Source: Nemorincola caseinilytica
GTDB taxonomy: Bacteria; Bacteroidota; Bacteroidia; Chitinophagales; Chitinophagaceae
Direction of reading: 5' to 3'
Assembly (NCBI RefSeq): GCF_039540515.1
Contig: NZ_BAABFA010000007.1
Coordinates: 62,001-126,000, forward strand
DNA length: 64,000 nt
The notes under the pieces are model-generated. The model saw only the letters and a program-made list of their open reading frames with translations, did no database searches and was not told where the DNA came from. Below are positions 26,129 through 34,577 of the stretch, piece after piece (within the stretch, counting starts at the first letter, position 1; the number at the start of each line of letters is the position of its first letter). Both the position numbers and the translations under genes were made by a program.

Positions 26129-28591
26129 TCAGGCAAGCTTGCGGCGGCGCATGATGAACCAGAGCGCAGCATATGCCACAAGCCCCAGTATGGTCAGTAA
26201 TGTTCCCTTGCCCAGGTAACGCAGGGAATATGTCATTTCTATGGTGTGTGTACCGGGCGCCAGCGATACACCCGTCATACCTGCGAACACTATATCCTTT
26301 TCCCTGGGTTTGCCGTCCACGCTCAGGTGCCAGCCCTCATCGTAAGGTACGGTGAGGTAGAGCATCTTGGCTGCGCCTACCGTTACCTTGCCGGTGATGC
26401 GGGTATCCTCTACTTTGGCATCTGCCATGCTGTCGTGGCCCAGCTCGTCCACATACTGCTTGTATATATCCAGGTTGAAGGCCATGGCAGGTATGGTATC
26501 GGCCAGGCGGAACTCCTGCATGCCCTGTACCGATGCCACCTTATCATCGGCCACCACACATGCGCGCAGCGATACGAAGTCCTTCTGCGTGGTAGAGAGG
26601 GTATTGAACGCGCTCTCCTTTATGTACCTGCTGTAGGCGTAGCCGAAGGGCAGCAGGTATTTGCTGCGGAACAGCCGCACATCGCCAAAAGTGCCTATGC
26701 TGTCGGCGGTAACGCGCCATATGGGCATGGCAAAACCTTTGTCCATCATATAGCGTACCCGGTTCTGCGACTCCAGTATGGGCCGGCCGGCAAGGCCGCG
26801 CGCCCAGCGGGAGTCCTGCTCGTTGTTCTTGTCCGATACGCCCATCAGTTGCAGGTAGCGTATATAATATAGCTGGTTGAAGGGGTTGTAGCCACTGGTG
26901 CCGTGGTAGTTCTGTGCCATACCATCGTTCAGCGAGTAGTGTATGGCGGGCGAGGAGCCATATGCCTTATCTACACGGTAAAAGGAATGATCTACTTTAT
27001 TGATGGCATCGAGCGCGTCTATGGTATGATCGTTATAGCCCTTTTTCTGCGTCAGCTCTTCGGCGGTCACGGGGTCGCGGTCGTTCACCGATATAGAAGA
27101 GAAATAAATGACCTCGAACGCCAGTGCGGCCAGCAGCACATAGCGCAGGTATACCGGGCTGCCCTGCCTGCCTATGAAGAACAGCAGCGCACCATATACC
27201 AGCAGCATGAAGCATACGAAGGTGAGCAGGGCAGAGTTGATGAACTCGCCCTCTGGAAAGTAAGGATAGTTGAGCAGCAGGAACAGCACACCCAACGTAA
27301 TGCCCAGGGTAAGCAGACTCACCCGCTGGTGACGGATGATGAGATCGAGCGCTACAAGGGCGTAATACATGAAAAAACCTGCTACTACTATAGAGTAGGC
27401 CCGGTAATAGTCGCCGGTAAAGAGCCAGAACGAATAGCGGAAGTAGGGGAAGAACACCGGTATGAGCCATATGAGCAGGAAAACGACGAAGAACAGGCGC
27501 TTCTTTTTCTCCAGCAGCGGGAATACCTGCGGCATCAGCAGCAGGCAGGGCAGGCCGCAGTAAAAGAGCGGGGCCTCTAATGTATTCTGCCAGCCCTTGT
27601 AACTACCGGCAGCGCCCAGCAGGTCGGTACAGAAGAGGCGCATAACGGCAGTGCCAAGCTGGAATTTATCTACCGCCTGGAACATGGGTACCGATGAGAG
27701 CGCCGATGCATAAGAGGTATTGCCGCTGCCACGGGGGCTTTCCAGCAGTTGCACTATGTTCTCCAGCAGCATGAAACCGCCAAGCAGCATACCTATGGCA
27801 CCAAAACCTATCATCTGCACGAAGAGCACGGTGCCTGAGCGGAAGGTGTAGGTGCCCAACTGGTACATGCGCAGTATGGCATAACCTGCCAGGAAGAGGC
27901 CATAAACAAAGAGGTTGAACGGCTGCGATATGGCCAGCAGGAATATAGCTATGGGAAACAGCAGCCATTTGCCTTTGGATAGCAACTGCTCGAAGGCCAG
28001 CAGCAGCAGGGCCAGGTTGAAGGCCTCGAACGAGAAGAGCGCCCATGTGCCACCCATCACCATAAAGCCGCAGAAAGCGAAACATATGCTGCCTATGATG
28101 CAGGTATAGGCAGTGAAACCCACCGTGCGGAGGTAGTAGTAGAACACCCAGCCGCCCAGCACCACCTTGGCGAACTCTTTGAATATAGTAGCATATATAA
28201 GGTTCTTGGCCCCGGCCAGGTACATGAATATCTCGAAGGGGTCGCGCAGGCTGAAGGGATACATGCTCTGCCCCATAGCCCTGTTGAACGACCAGGAGGG
28301 TATCCCGTTCTGCGCGGCTACAGAGTATATGGTAGGATAGGTATAGTTATAGGTATCGCTGCCTATGTCTTTGAAAAAGAACACATGCTCCAGCGACAGG
28401 TAGTGGCGGTATACTATGAAGGCAATGACCGCCAGCAGGCCCAGCGCCACAAAAGCGGCCTTCTTGCCCAAGGTATCGAAAAGGTCGGCCACGGGGGTGG
28501 AATGCACATTAAAAGTTACCTTTGCCGCAGGCGTTTCCTGTATAGGGGGCGCCGGTTTGGCGGGGACATTTTGCTTTTTCTTGGCCGACAC
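26129..28591 (-). CDS. YfhO-family membrane protein (GT-C-type glycosyltransferase)
   Basis: 820 residues. A 45-residue cytoplasmic lead is followed by the first helix and a loop with two acidic residues typical of GT-C catalytic loops (Asp75 and Asp79 in 'FKDIGSDTYNY'). Some twelve further helices follow, then a soluble C-terminal domain and a final helix ('LLTILGLVAYAALWFI'). 'YDEGWHLSVDGKP' near the end is a hallmark of the YfhO family. In Bacillus, YfhO works with the GT2 enzyme CsbB to glycosylate lipoteichoic acid from an undecaprenyl-phosphate sugar. Here a CsbB-like domain is encoded in the operon directly divergent to it. Acceptor and sugar are unknown. Confidence 0.88.
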   Translation of the reverse strand: MSAKKKQNVPAKPAPPIQETPAAKVTFNVHSTPVADLFDTLGKKAAFVALGLLAVIAFIVYRHYLSLEHVFFFKDIGSDTYNYTYPTIYSVAAQNGIPSWSFNRAMGQSMYPFSLRDPFEIFMYLAGAKNLIYATIFKEFAKVVLGGWVFYYYLRTVGFTAYTCIIGSICFAFCGFMVMGGTWALFSFEAFNLALLLLAFEQLLSKGKWLLFPIAIFLLAISQPFNLFVYGLFLAGYAILRMYQLGTYTFRSGTVLFVQMIGFGAIGMLLGGFMLLENIVQLLESPRGSGNTSYASALSSVPMFQAVDKFQLGTAVMRLFCTDLLGAAGSYKGWQNTLEAPLFYCGLPCLLLMPQVFPLLEKKKRLFFVVFLLIWLIPVFFPYFRYSFWLFTGDYYRAYSIVVAGFFMYYALVALDLIIRHQRVSLLTLGITLGVLFLLLNYPYFPEGEFINSALLTFVCFMLLVYGALLFFIGRQGSPVYLRYVLLAALAFEVIYFSSISVNDRDPVTAEELTQKKGYNDHTIDALDAINKVDHSFYRVDKAYGSSPAIHYSLNDGMAQNYHGTSGYNPFNQLYYIRYLQLMGVSDKNNEQDSRWARGLAGRPILESQNRVRYMMDKGFAMPIWRVTADSIGTFGDVRLFRSKYLLPFGYAYSRYIKESAFNTLSTTQKDFVSLRACVVADDKVASVQGMQEFRLADTIPAMAFNLDIYKQYVDELGHDSMADAKVEDTRITGKVTVGAAKMLYLTVPYDEGWHLSVDGKPREKDIVFAGMTGVSLAPGTHTIEMTYSLRYLGKGTLLTILGLVAYAALWFIMRRRKLA

Positions 28592-28731
28592 AGTAAATTT
28601 TTTATTATGATACTGCCAAAGTACAAAGAAGGCATCGATCTGACAACATACGCATGTAAAGGGTGCGTTATTTGTGTACCCGTCTGGCCATATTATGTCA
28701 AAAGACAGTATCTTGAGACCGATCTGAAGAA

Positions 28732-29529
28732 ATGACCGAAAAAGAGCATATAAACCTGCAGGGAAGGCTGAGGCTAAAGATATTGGGGCTGCACCATGGT
28801 GCGGGCTCGGGGCATATAGGCTGCTCGCTCAGCTGCATAGATATAATGATAAGTGTGCTGAAGTACAAGGGCGCCGAGGATAGCTTCATATTGTCCAAAG
28901 GTCATGCGGCCACGGCCCTCTACACCATACTGAACGAGACCGGTGGCATACCCGACGACGCCATGGACTCTTTTTACAAGAACGATACCACCCTGCCCGC
29001 ACACCCGGCGCCGGGCAAATACGATGCCATACCATTTGCCACCGGCTCGCTGGGCCATGGCCTGCCTATAGCCACCGGCATAGCCAAGGCCAACAAGCTG
29101 AAGAAAAGCAAGGGCACCAGCTATGTGCTGATGAGCGATGGCGAGACAAATGAGGGCACTACCTGGGAGGCGGCACACTTTGCCGTGGCCAACCGGCTGG
29201 ACAACCTGCTGGTGCTGGTAGACAAGAACGGCCTGCAGGGCTTCGGCAGTACCAAAGACATACTGGGCGATACGGCATCGGGCAAGATATGGGAGACCAT
29301 GGGCTTCGATGTGCGCGAGGCCGATGGGCATGATATAGGTGCGCTGCTGGCAGCCAAGAACGAGCTGCTGGCCCTGAAGAATGGCCGCCCCAAGCTGGTG
29401 ATAGCCAATACCGTAAAAGGCAAGGGCGTACCCTATATGGAGAACAAAATGGAATGGCACTACCTGCCCATGAACGAACAACTATACACAGAGGCAATAG
29501 AGCGGATAAAGCTGGACTACCGGCTTTGA
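28732..29529 (+). CDS. transketolase-like subunit, N-terminal (ThDP-binding) half
   Basis: 265 residues, corresponding to the first half of transketolase. The thiamine diphosphate motif is 'MSDGETNEG' (Asp136-Gly137) with Asn166 in 'VLVDKNG'. Substrate-site landmarks 'GSGHIGCSLS', 'LSKGHAATALYT' and 'GSLGHGLPIATGIAKA' are present. The second half is the next gene, 18 bases on, so the two chains form one split enzyme that moves or adds two-carbon units. In a sugar operon like this one, split transketolases more often make special sugars than serve the pentose phosphate pathway. Confidence 0.92.
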   Translation: MTEKEHINLQGRLRLKILGLHHGAGSGHIGCSLSCIDIMISVLKYKGAEDSFILSKGHAATALYTILNETGGIPDDAMDSFYKNDTTLPAHPAPGKYDAIPFATGSLGHGLPIATGIAKANKLKKSKGTSYVLMSDGETNEGTTWEAAHFAVANRLDNLLVLVDKNGLQGFGSTKDILGDTASGKIWETMGFDVREADGHDIGALLAAKNELLALKNGRPKLVIANTVKGKGVPYMENKMEWHYLPMNEQLYTEAIERIKLDYRL

Positions 29530-29547
29530 CCCAAAGCAGCGCGATAA

Positions 29548-30465
29548 ATGAGAAAACACTTTTCTACATATATAGAGCAGGTGGCCACGGCCAATGAGGA
29601 TATCATCTTCATTACCGGCGACCTGGGCTACAATGCCCTGGAGAACCTGGCCGCCAAAATGGGCGACAGGTTCATAAATGCAGGCGTGGCCGAACAGAAC
29701 ATGATAGGCATGGCTGCAGGCATGGCCTACAAGGGGTACAGGGTCATCTGCTACAGCATAGCGCCCTTTGTGGTATACCGCTGCCTGGAGCAGGTGCGCA
29801 ATGATGTGTGCTTTCATAACCTGCCGGTATACATAGTAGGCAATGGCGGCGGCTATGGCTACGGCATCATGGGATCGTCGCACCACTGCATAGAGGATAT
29901 AGCCTGCCTGAGCGGCCTGCCCAATATGCGCTGCTATGTGCCCGCCTTTGTAGAAGATATGAACGCATGTATGGATGAGATGTTCGCCCGGAGGGGGCCT
30001 GCCTACCTGCGGCTGGGCCTGGGCAAACCCCTACCTGCCGGTATGACACTCACCGACTATGGCGCTGCCCCGGCAAAGCTGCAGGGCGCGGGCCTTACTA
30101 TAATAGCGCAAAGCCCGGTGGCCGGTAATGTGGCCGCTGCGCTGGCCGCCTCGGGAGCGGCTGCCAATGTGGACCTCTTCATAGTGAACCGCATGCCACT
30201 CACCGAGCTGCCTGCAGATATGCGCGACAGCATAACGTACAGCCGCAATGTGCTGACCATAGAAGAGCACATAGCCACAGGCGGCCTGGGCCAGGCAGTA
30301 TCGGCGGCGCTGCACAGGGCAGCATTGCCCGTGAACCGCCTTACCAGCCTTTGTGCCGAGGGCTATCCCTGCGGGCTGTATGGCAGCCAGGCCTATCACC
30401 AGCAGCAGAGCGGGCTGGGCGAGGATAATATTTTACGAATAATAAATAGTTATTTTGGGGCCTGA
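29548..30465 (+). CDS. transketolase-like subunit, C-terminal half
   Basis: 305 residues with the pyrimidine-binding domain of transketolase. Glu49 in 'NAGVAEQNMIGMAAGMA' is the residue that activates ThDP. 'GSSHHCIEDIACLSGLPNM' and 'VLTIEEHIATGGLGQAVSAA' are typical of the middle and C-terminal domains. Its TGA shares one base with the ATG of the next gene (TGATG), so translation is coupled to the epimerase-glycosyltransferase fusion. The partner is the preceding gene. Confidence 0.92.
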   Translation: MRKHFSTYIEQVATANEDIIFITGDLGYNALENLAAKMGDRFINAGVAEQNMIGMAAGMAYKGYRVICYSIAPFVVYRCLEQVRNDVCFHNLPVYIVGNGGGYGYGIMGSSHHCIEDIACLSGLPNMRCYVPAFVEDMNACMDEMFARRGPAYLRLGLGKPLPAGMTLTDYGAAPAKLQGAGLTIIAQSPVAGNVAAALAASGAAANVDLFIVNRMPLTELPADMRDSITYSRNVLTIEEHIATGGLGQAVSAALHRAALPVNRLTSLCAEGYPCGLYGSQAYHQQQSGLGEDNILRIINSYFGA

Positions 30466-32459
30466 TGACAGTCGACGAACAGTTGCAGCAGAAGCTGCGT
30501 AAGCTGGAAGGGCCCATATTCGTGTTCGGGGCAAGTGGGTTCATCGGGGCCAACCTGATGCACGACCTGATGGCCGTGCGTACGGACTGTTACGCCATAA
30601 CCCACGATGCCAACAGCGCATGGCGGCTGAAGCTGCTGGATGTGCCGCACAGCAACATAGTGCATTGCGACATCACATCGGCCACGTCGGTAAAGGGCAT
30701 ATTCGAGAAGTACCAGCCAAAGACGGTCTTCAACCTGGCGGCCTATGGCGCCTACAGCAAGCAGAGCAAGACCCAGCTTATATACGAGACCAATGTGAAC
30801 GGTACGGTGAACATACTGGACTGTTGCGCAGGTATAGCTGCTTACATACACGCAGGCAGCAGCTCGGAGTACGGAACCAACTCTGCCGCCCCCGGCGAGG
30901 ACGATGCGCTGGAGCCCAACAGCCATTACTCGGCATCGAAGGTATCTGCGGCATACATCATACGCTACTATGCACGGTACAAGAACGTGAACGCGCTGAA
31001 CCTGCGCCTGTACTCGGTATACGGCTACTGGGAAGAACCCGACAGGCTGATGCCCGTGATGCTGGAACGCGCGCGCGAGGGCAAATACCCTAACCTGGTA
31101 GAGAAAGAGATAAGCAGGGATTTCGTATTCGTTACAGATGCGGTAGAGGCATTCGTAGATGCCGCGCTGAATGTGAACGCAAGGATCAACGGCCGCTCCT
31201 ATAATATATGCACCGGCAAAAAGACCACACTAGGCGACCTGGTGGATATGGTGCGTACGGAGTTCGGCATAAGTGCCGAGCCGCAGTGGGGCAATATGCA
31301 GAACCGCAACTGGGACCTGAAGGACTGGTATGGCAACCCCGCCAATACCAACCGCGACCTGGGGTGGACCGCAAAGACATCGCTGCGCGATGGGCTGCAC
31401 AGGACCATGCAGTGGCACAAGACCATAGGCTATACCGACAGGATAATACCCGCCTTCAGCAACCCGAGGCTGAATGCGAAGATCACTTCTATAATAGCAT
31501 GCTATAAAGATGCACAGGCCATACCTATAATGTATGAGCGCCTGGTAAAGATGCACAACGAGAGCAAGACACGCTACGAGATAATATTCGTGAACGACTG
31601 CTCGCCCGATAACTCGGAAGAGGTGATAGCTGCCATAGCTGCCAAGGATAACAATGTGATAGGCATTACCCACTCGCGCAACTTCGGGTCGCAATCGGCA
31701 TTCCTGAGCGGGATGGAAGTAGCCAGCGGCGATGCTGTAGTGCTGATGGATGGCGACCTGCAAGACCCGCCCGAGCTGATACCGGAGTTCTACAAGAAAT
31801 GGGCGGAAGGCTATGATGTGGTATACGGCAAGCGTGTGAAACGCGAGATGTCCTTCTTCATGAACATGGTGTACAAGGGCTTTTACAGGTTGTTCAGTAA
31901 GCTGTCTTACATAAAGATACCTGTAGATGCCGGCGACTTCTCCATGATGGACAAGAAGGTGGTGCGCGAGCTGAACGCCATGCCCGAAAAGGAAGTGTTC
32001 CTGCGCGGCCTGCGTGCCTGGGTGGGCTTCAAGCAGATAGGCGTGGACTATGTGCGGCCCGAGCGTATGTTCGGCGTCAGTACCAACAACTGGCGGCGCA
32101 ATATAGGCTGGGCCCGCAAGGCCATATTCTCTTTCAGCTTTGTGCCGCTGGAGATGCTCAGTTATTTCGGGTTCATACTCACCGGCTTTTCTTTCCTGGC
32201 CATGATAGGGCAGGTGATTGCCAAGCTCATGTATCCCGAAACGCCGCATGGCCTCACCACTATCATAGTGCTGGTGCTGTTCTTTGGCGGGGTGCAGCTG
32301 CTGGCCATATCCATACTGGGCGAATACCTGTCCAAGATATTCGAAGAGAGCAAGGGCAGGCCAAAATTCATACGCCGCTCGGTGATATACCGCGGCAAGC
32401 CCCTGCACAGCGCGCAGGAGATAGAGAATTTCAAAAAAGACAATACCAGAAGCTCATGA
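30465..32459 (+). CDS. NAD-dependent sugar epimerase/dehydratase fused to a GtrB/CsbB-type glycosyltransferase
   Basis: 664 residues in one uninterrupted frame. Residues 15-325 are an extended short-chain dehydrogenase acting on nucleotide sugars: GASGFIG (22-28), 'SSSEYG', catalytic Tyr155 and Lys159 ('YSASK'), and 'NLRLYSVYGYWEEPDRLMP'. Residues 335-664 are a family 2 glycosyltransferase of the polyprenyl-phosphate type: 'TSIIACYKDAQAIP', the metal-binding DGD (429-431, in 'LMDGDLQDPPE'), 'LRGLRAWVGF', and two C-terminal helices (about 565-590 and 600-625). GtrB/CsbB enzymes load a sugar on undecaprenyl phosphate. The fusion puts synthesis of the donor and its loading in one chain. Overlaps the next gene by 4 bases. 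Confidence 0.92.
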   Translation: MTVDEQLQQKLRKLEGPIFVFGASGFIGANLMHDLMAVRTDCYAITHDANSAWRLKLLDVPHSNIVHCDITSATSVKGIFEKYQPKTVFNLAAYGAYSKQSKTQLIYETNVNGTVNILDCCAGIAAYIHAGSSSEYGTNSAAPGEDDALEPNSHYSASKVSAAYIIRYYARYKNVNALNLRLYSVYGYWEEPDRLMPVMLERAREGKYPNLVEKEISRDFVFVTDAVEAFVDAALNVNARINGRSYNICTGKKTTLGDLVDMVRTEFGISAEPQWGNMQNRNWDLKDWYGNPANTNRDLGWTAKTSLRDGLHRTMQWHKTIGYTDRIIPAFSNPRLNAKITSIIACYKDAQAIPIMYERLVKMHNESKTRYEIIFVNDCSPDNSEEVIAAIAAKDNNVIGITHSRNFGSQSAFLSGMEVASGDAVVLMDGDLQDPPELIPEFYKKWAEGYDVVYGKRVKREMSFFMNMVYKGFYRLFSKLSYIKIPVDAGDFSMMDKKVVRELNAMPEKEVFLRGLRAWVGFKQIGVDYVRPERMFGVSTNNWRRNIGWARKAIFSFSFVPLEMLSYFGFILTGFSFLAMIGQVIAKLMYPETPHGLTTIIVLVLFFGGVQLLAISILGEYLSKIFEESKGRPKFIRRSVIYRGKPLHSAQEIENFKKDNTRSS

Positions 32460-33175
32460 GCACTAGTTTAAAGAAGAATGTGGACGTATTCAATGCGGAC
32501 GTGGCGAGCAACCAGGGGTATATGTATACCACCGAGGCCAAGCTGTCGTCGAAGCTTGCCAACAAGCGCATGACAGAGGCCACGCTGGAGATGATAGATA
32601 AGAATGCCGTGACCATAATAGACATAGGCGCAGGCGATGGCACCTATAGCAACGATATATACCAGGCCAGGCCACAGTCGAAGATAACAGGTTTCGACCC
32701 CGCGGCCACGGCCATAAAGATGGCCGCACAGAAGTACCCGCATATAGAGTTCTCTGTAGGCAACCTGCTGGATGCGAGTACATTTCCCGACAAGAAATAT
32801 GATGTGGGTGTGATAAGGGGTGTACTGCACCACCTGAACGATCCGCTGCTGGCCATAAAGAACTCGGGCCTGCTTTCGGACAGTGTCATCATCATAGAGC
32901 CTAACGGCAACAACCCCATACTGAAGCAGATAGAGAAACGATCGGCCTACCACATAGAGCACGAGGAGCGCTCCTTCAGCAGCGACCAGCTTACGCAGTG
33001 GTGCGAGGAGGCGGGTTTCAGGGTAGAGCGGCTGGACTATATAGGTTTCGTGCCTTTCTTCTTCCCTACCCTGCTTACGCGTATCATCTATTTCTTTCAG
33101 CCATTGATGGAGAAGATACACCCTCTGAAAAAGTACTTCGGCGCGCAGATAGTGATACTATGCCGCAAAAAATAA
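32456..33175 (+). CDS. class I SAM-dependent methyltransferase
   Basis: 239 residues. The SAM site is 'TIIDIGAGDGTYSNDIY' (motif I) with the acidic end of strand 2 in 'ITGFDPAATAIKMA'. 'YDVGVIRGVLHHLNDPLLA' is the post-II region seen in small-molecule methyltransferases. A hydrophobic C-terminal stretch ('FVPFFFPTLLTRIIYFFQPL') suggests membrane contact or a lipid-linked substrate. The start ATG lies inside the stop of the fusion gene (ATGA). Likely to methylate the sugar made by this operon; the position is unknown. Confidence 0.88.
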   Translation: MSTSLKKNVDVFNADVASNQGYMYTTEAKLSSKLANKRMTEATLEMIDKNAVTIIDIGAGDGTYSNDIYQARPQSKITGFDPAATAIKMAAQKYPHIEFSVGNLLDASTFPDKKYDVGVIRGVLHHLNDPLLAIKNSGLLSDSVIIIEPNGNNPILKQIEKRSAYHIEHEERSFSSDQLTQWCEEAGFRVERLDYIGFVPFFFPTLLTRIIYFFQPLMEKIHPLKKYFGAQIVILCRKK

Positions 33176-33190
33176 TAAACTTCTAATACC

Positions 33191-34111
33191 GTGGATGCCG
33201 TGGCAAAGAAATACCGTTACATCACCAAAGAGTGCCTGTTCTGCAATAGTACGAACGAGGCCGACCACCCCATTGTATACCAGAAGAACTTCCGCGATGA
33301 GGACCTGGATGCGGGTGTGTTCTCTGCCCGCCGCACGGCCGATCATTTTCATTACGATATGGTACGGTGCAGCAAAACAGGCCTGCTCTTCTCTCGCCAT
33401 ATACTGGACGATGAGGCGCTGAACGAACTGTACAAGGGCAGTGTGGTGACATTCGGCGAGCAAACGGAATTCATAAAGCGCGACTACTGGCGGCCCATAG
33501 CTGATAAGGTAGGCGGCTGGCAGCGCAAACGCGCGCTGGATATAGGCTGCAGCAACGGCTTCTTCATGGAAGTGCTGAAAGACAACGGCTATGAAGAGGT
33601 GCATGGTGTAGAGCCCGGCACGGAGCCCAAGGCCATAGCCCGTGCCGATATTCGCGATAACATATATACCGGCTTCTATGGCCCCGGCCTCTACCCCGAG
33701 AACCACTTCGATCTCATAACCTGCTTCCAGACGCTGGACCACCTGAGCGACCCACTGGGTATGCTACGCAATATGCTGTACAACACAAAGCCCGGCGGCC
33801 ATGTGTACATGATAATGCACAACACCAATGCACTGCAGGCAAAGATATTCGGCGAGAGGTCGCCGATAATAGATGTAGAGCACATATACCTTTTCAATAA
33901 GGAGAATCTTTCGGAGCTTTGCAGAAAGGCAGGCTTCAAGGTGACCTCGGTATTCGATGTGAAGAACGGCTACCCCATGAGCTACTGGGTACGCATGTCG
34001 CCCCTGCCTATGAAGAAGATGTGGGTAGGCACCCTGAAAGTGCTGGGCATGTACGAGAAGATGCTGGACATAAATGCCGGCAATATGGGCATCATACTGG
34101 AGAAAGTATAA
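33191..34111 (+). CDS. class I SAM-dependent methyltransferase with N-terminal cysteine motif
   Basis: 306 residues from a GTG at 33191 (a second GTG at 33200 is possible; no ATG fits). The N-terminus has 'ECLFC' and later 'VRCSKTG', which together look like a zinc-binding site as in sugar C-methyltransferases of the TylCIII kind. SAM motif I is 'ALDIGCSNGFFMEVL', followed by 'VHGVEPGTEPKA' and 'FDLITCFQTLDHLSDPLGML'. 'HIYLFNKENLSELCRKAGF' is common in Methyltransf_12-type enzymes. It lies 15 bases after the previous methyltransferase. A C-methylation step on a keto-sugar is the best guess. Confidence 0.85.
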   Translation: MDAVAKKYRYITKECLFCNSTNEADHPIVYQKNFRDEDLDAGVFSARRTADHFHYDMVRCSKTGLLFSRHILDDEALNELYKGSVVTFGEQTEFIKRDYWRPIADKVGGWQRKRALDIGCSNGFFMEVLKDNGYEEVHGVEPGTEPKAIARADIRDNIYTGFYGPGLYPENHFDLITCFQTLDHLSDPLGMLRNMLYNTKPGGHVYMIMHNTNALQAKIFGERSPIIDVEHIYLFNKENLSELCRKAGFKVTSVFDVKNGYPMSYWVRMSPLPMKKMWVGTLKVLGMYEKMLDINAGNMGIILEKV

Positions 34112-34160
34112 TGCCGTACTTCGCAGACAAACATTAGCAGACCAAGAAAAAACCAAGGCA

Positions 34161-34331
34161 ATGAGGAAACAGAGTATATGGCAGCAGGTGCTTACTTATT
34201 TCTACCTGCGCAAGCGCGACCCCAACGACCCTAAGAACATAGACCTGAAGTTCATGCACGGTATGAACAGGATATCGCTGTTCATGTTCCTCATCGCCGT
34301 TATTATTATGATAGTGCGCCTGTTCAGGTAG
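34161..34331 (+). CDS. 56-residue membrane protein (DUF6728-like)
   Basis: Start at the ATG at 34161 (MRKQSIWQQV); the longer frame overlaps the methyltransferase gene. A basic amphipathic N-terminus ('YFYLRKRDPNDPKNIDLKFM') leads to one C-terminal helix ('ISLFMFLIAVIIMIVRLF'). This pattern fits a small Bacteroidota family that I recall as DUF6728, without known function. Its last 36 bases are repeated at the far side of the REP/RAYT island (35533-35568). Confidence 0.75.
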   Translation: MRKQSIWQQVLTYFYLRKRDPNDPKNIDLKFMHGMNRISLFMFLIAVIIMIVRLFR

Positions 34332-34369
34332 GCCCTTCTATTTCTTCAGCAGTTTTATCAGTTTCTGTA
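34296..34369 (+). repeat. 74-bp direct repeat, left copy
   Basis: Matches 35533-35606 with four mismatches (34304, 34332, 34344, 34347). It holds the true end of the 56-residue membrane protein gene plus a copy of the last codons of the patatin-like gene (minus strand, QKLIKLLKK then stop). Three mismatches are synonymous in these two frames; the fourth is between them. Confidence 0.9.
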
Positions 34370-34389
34370 CACGCAGCTGTGGAAGGATG

Positions 34390-34440
34390 GTCTTAGGTGG
34401 GTCTCCTGGCCGAGCCCGGAGCGCTGGCAGGGACCCGCCG
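34390..34440 (+). repeat. REP copy 1 (left orientation)
   Basis: Starts GTCTTAGGTGGGTCTCC and ends GGCAGGGACCCGCC, which can pair as an imperfect hairpin. Bases 34390-34411 are a perfect 22-bp inverted match to 35202-35223. Confidence 0.85.
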
Positions 34441-34482
34441 CACATTTTGGGCTACTCGCCAAAATAGATCTGCTATATTTCT

Positions 34483-34533
34483 GTCTTAGACCGGTCTCCT
34501 AGCCAAGCCCGGAGCGCTGGCAGGGACCCGCCA
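34483..34533 (+). repeat. REP copy 2 (left orientation)
   Basis: Same layout as copy 1, sharing AAGCCCGGAGCGCTGGCAGG-like core and the GGGACCCGCC end. It lies 45 bases before the transposase ATG. The 42 bases between copies 1 and 2 contain a short inverted repeat, CATTTTGGGC...GCCAAAATAG. Confidence 0.85.
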
Positions 34534-34577
34534 CTCGTACTGATCGCTTAAACCCATAGATCCCTTATATTTATGGA

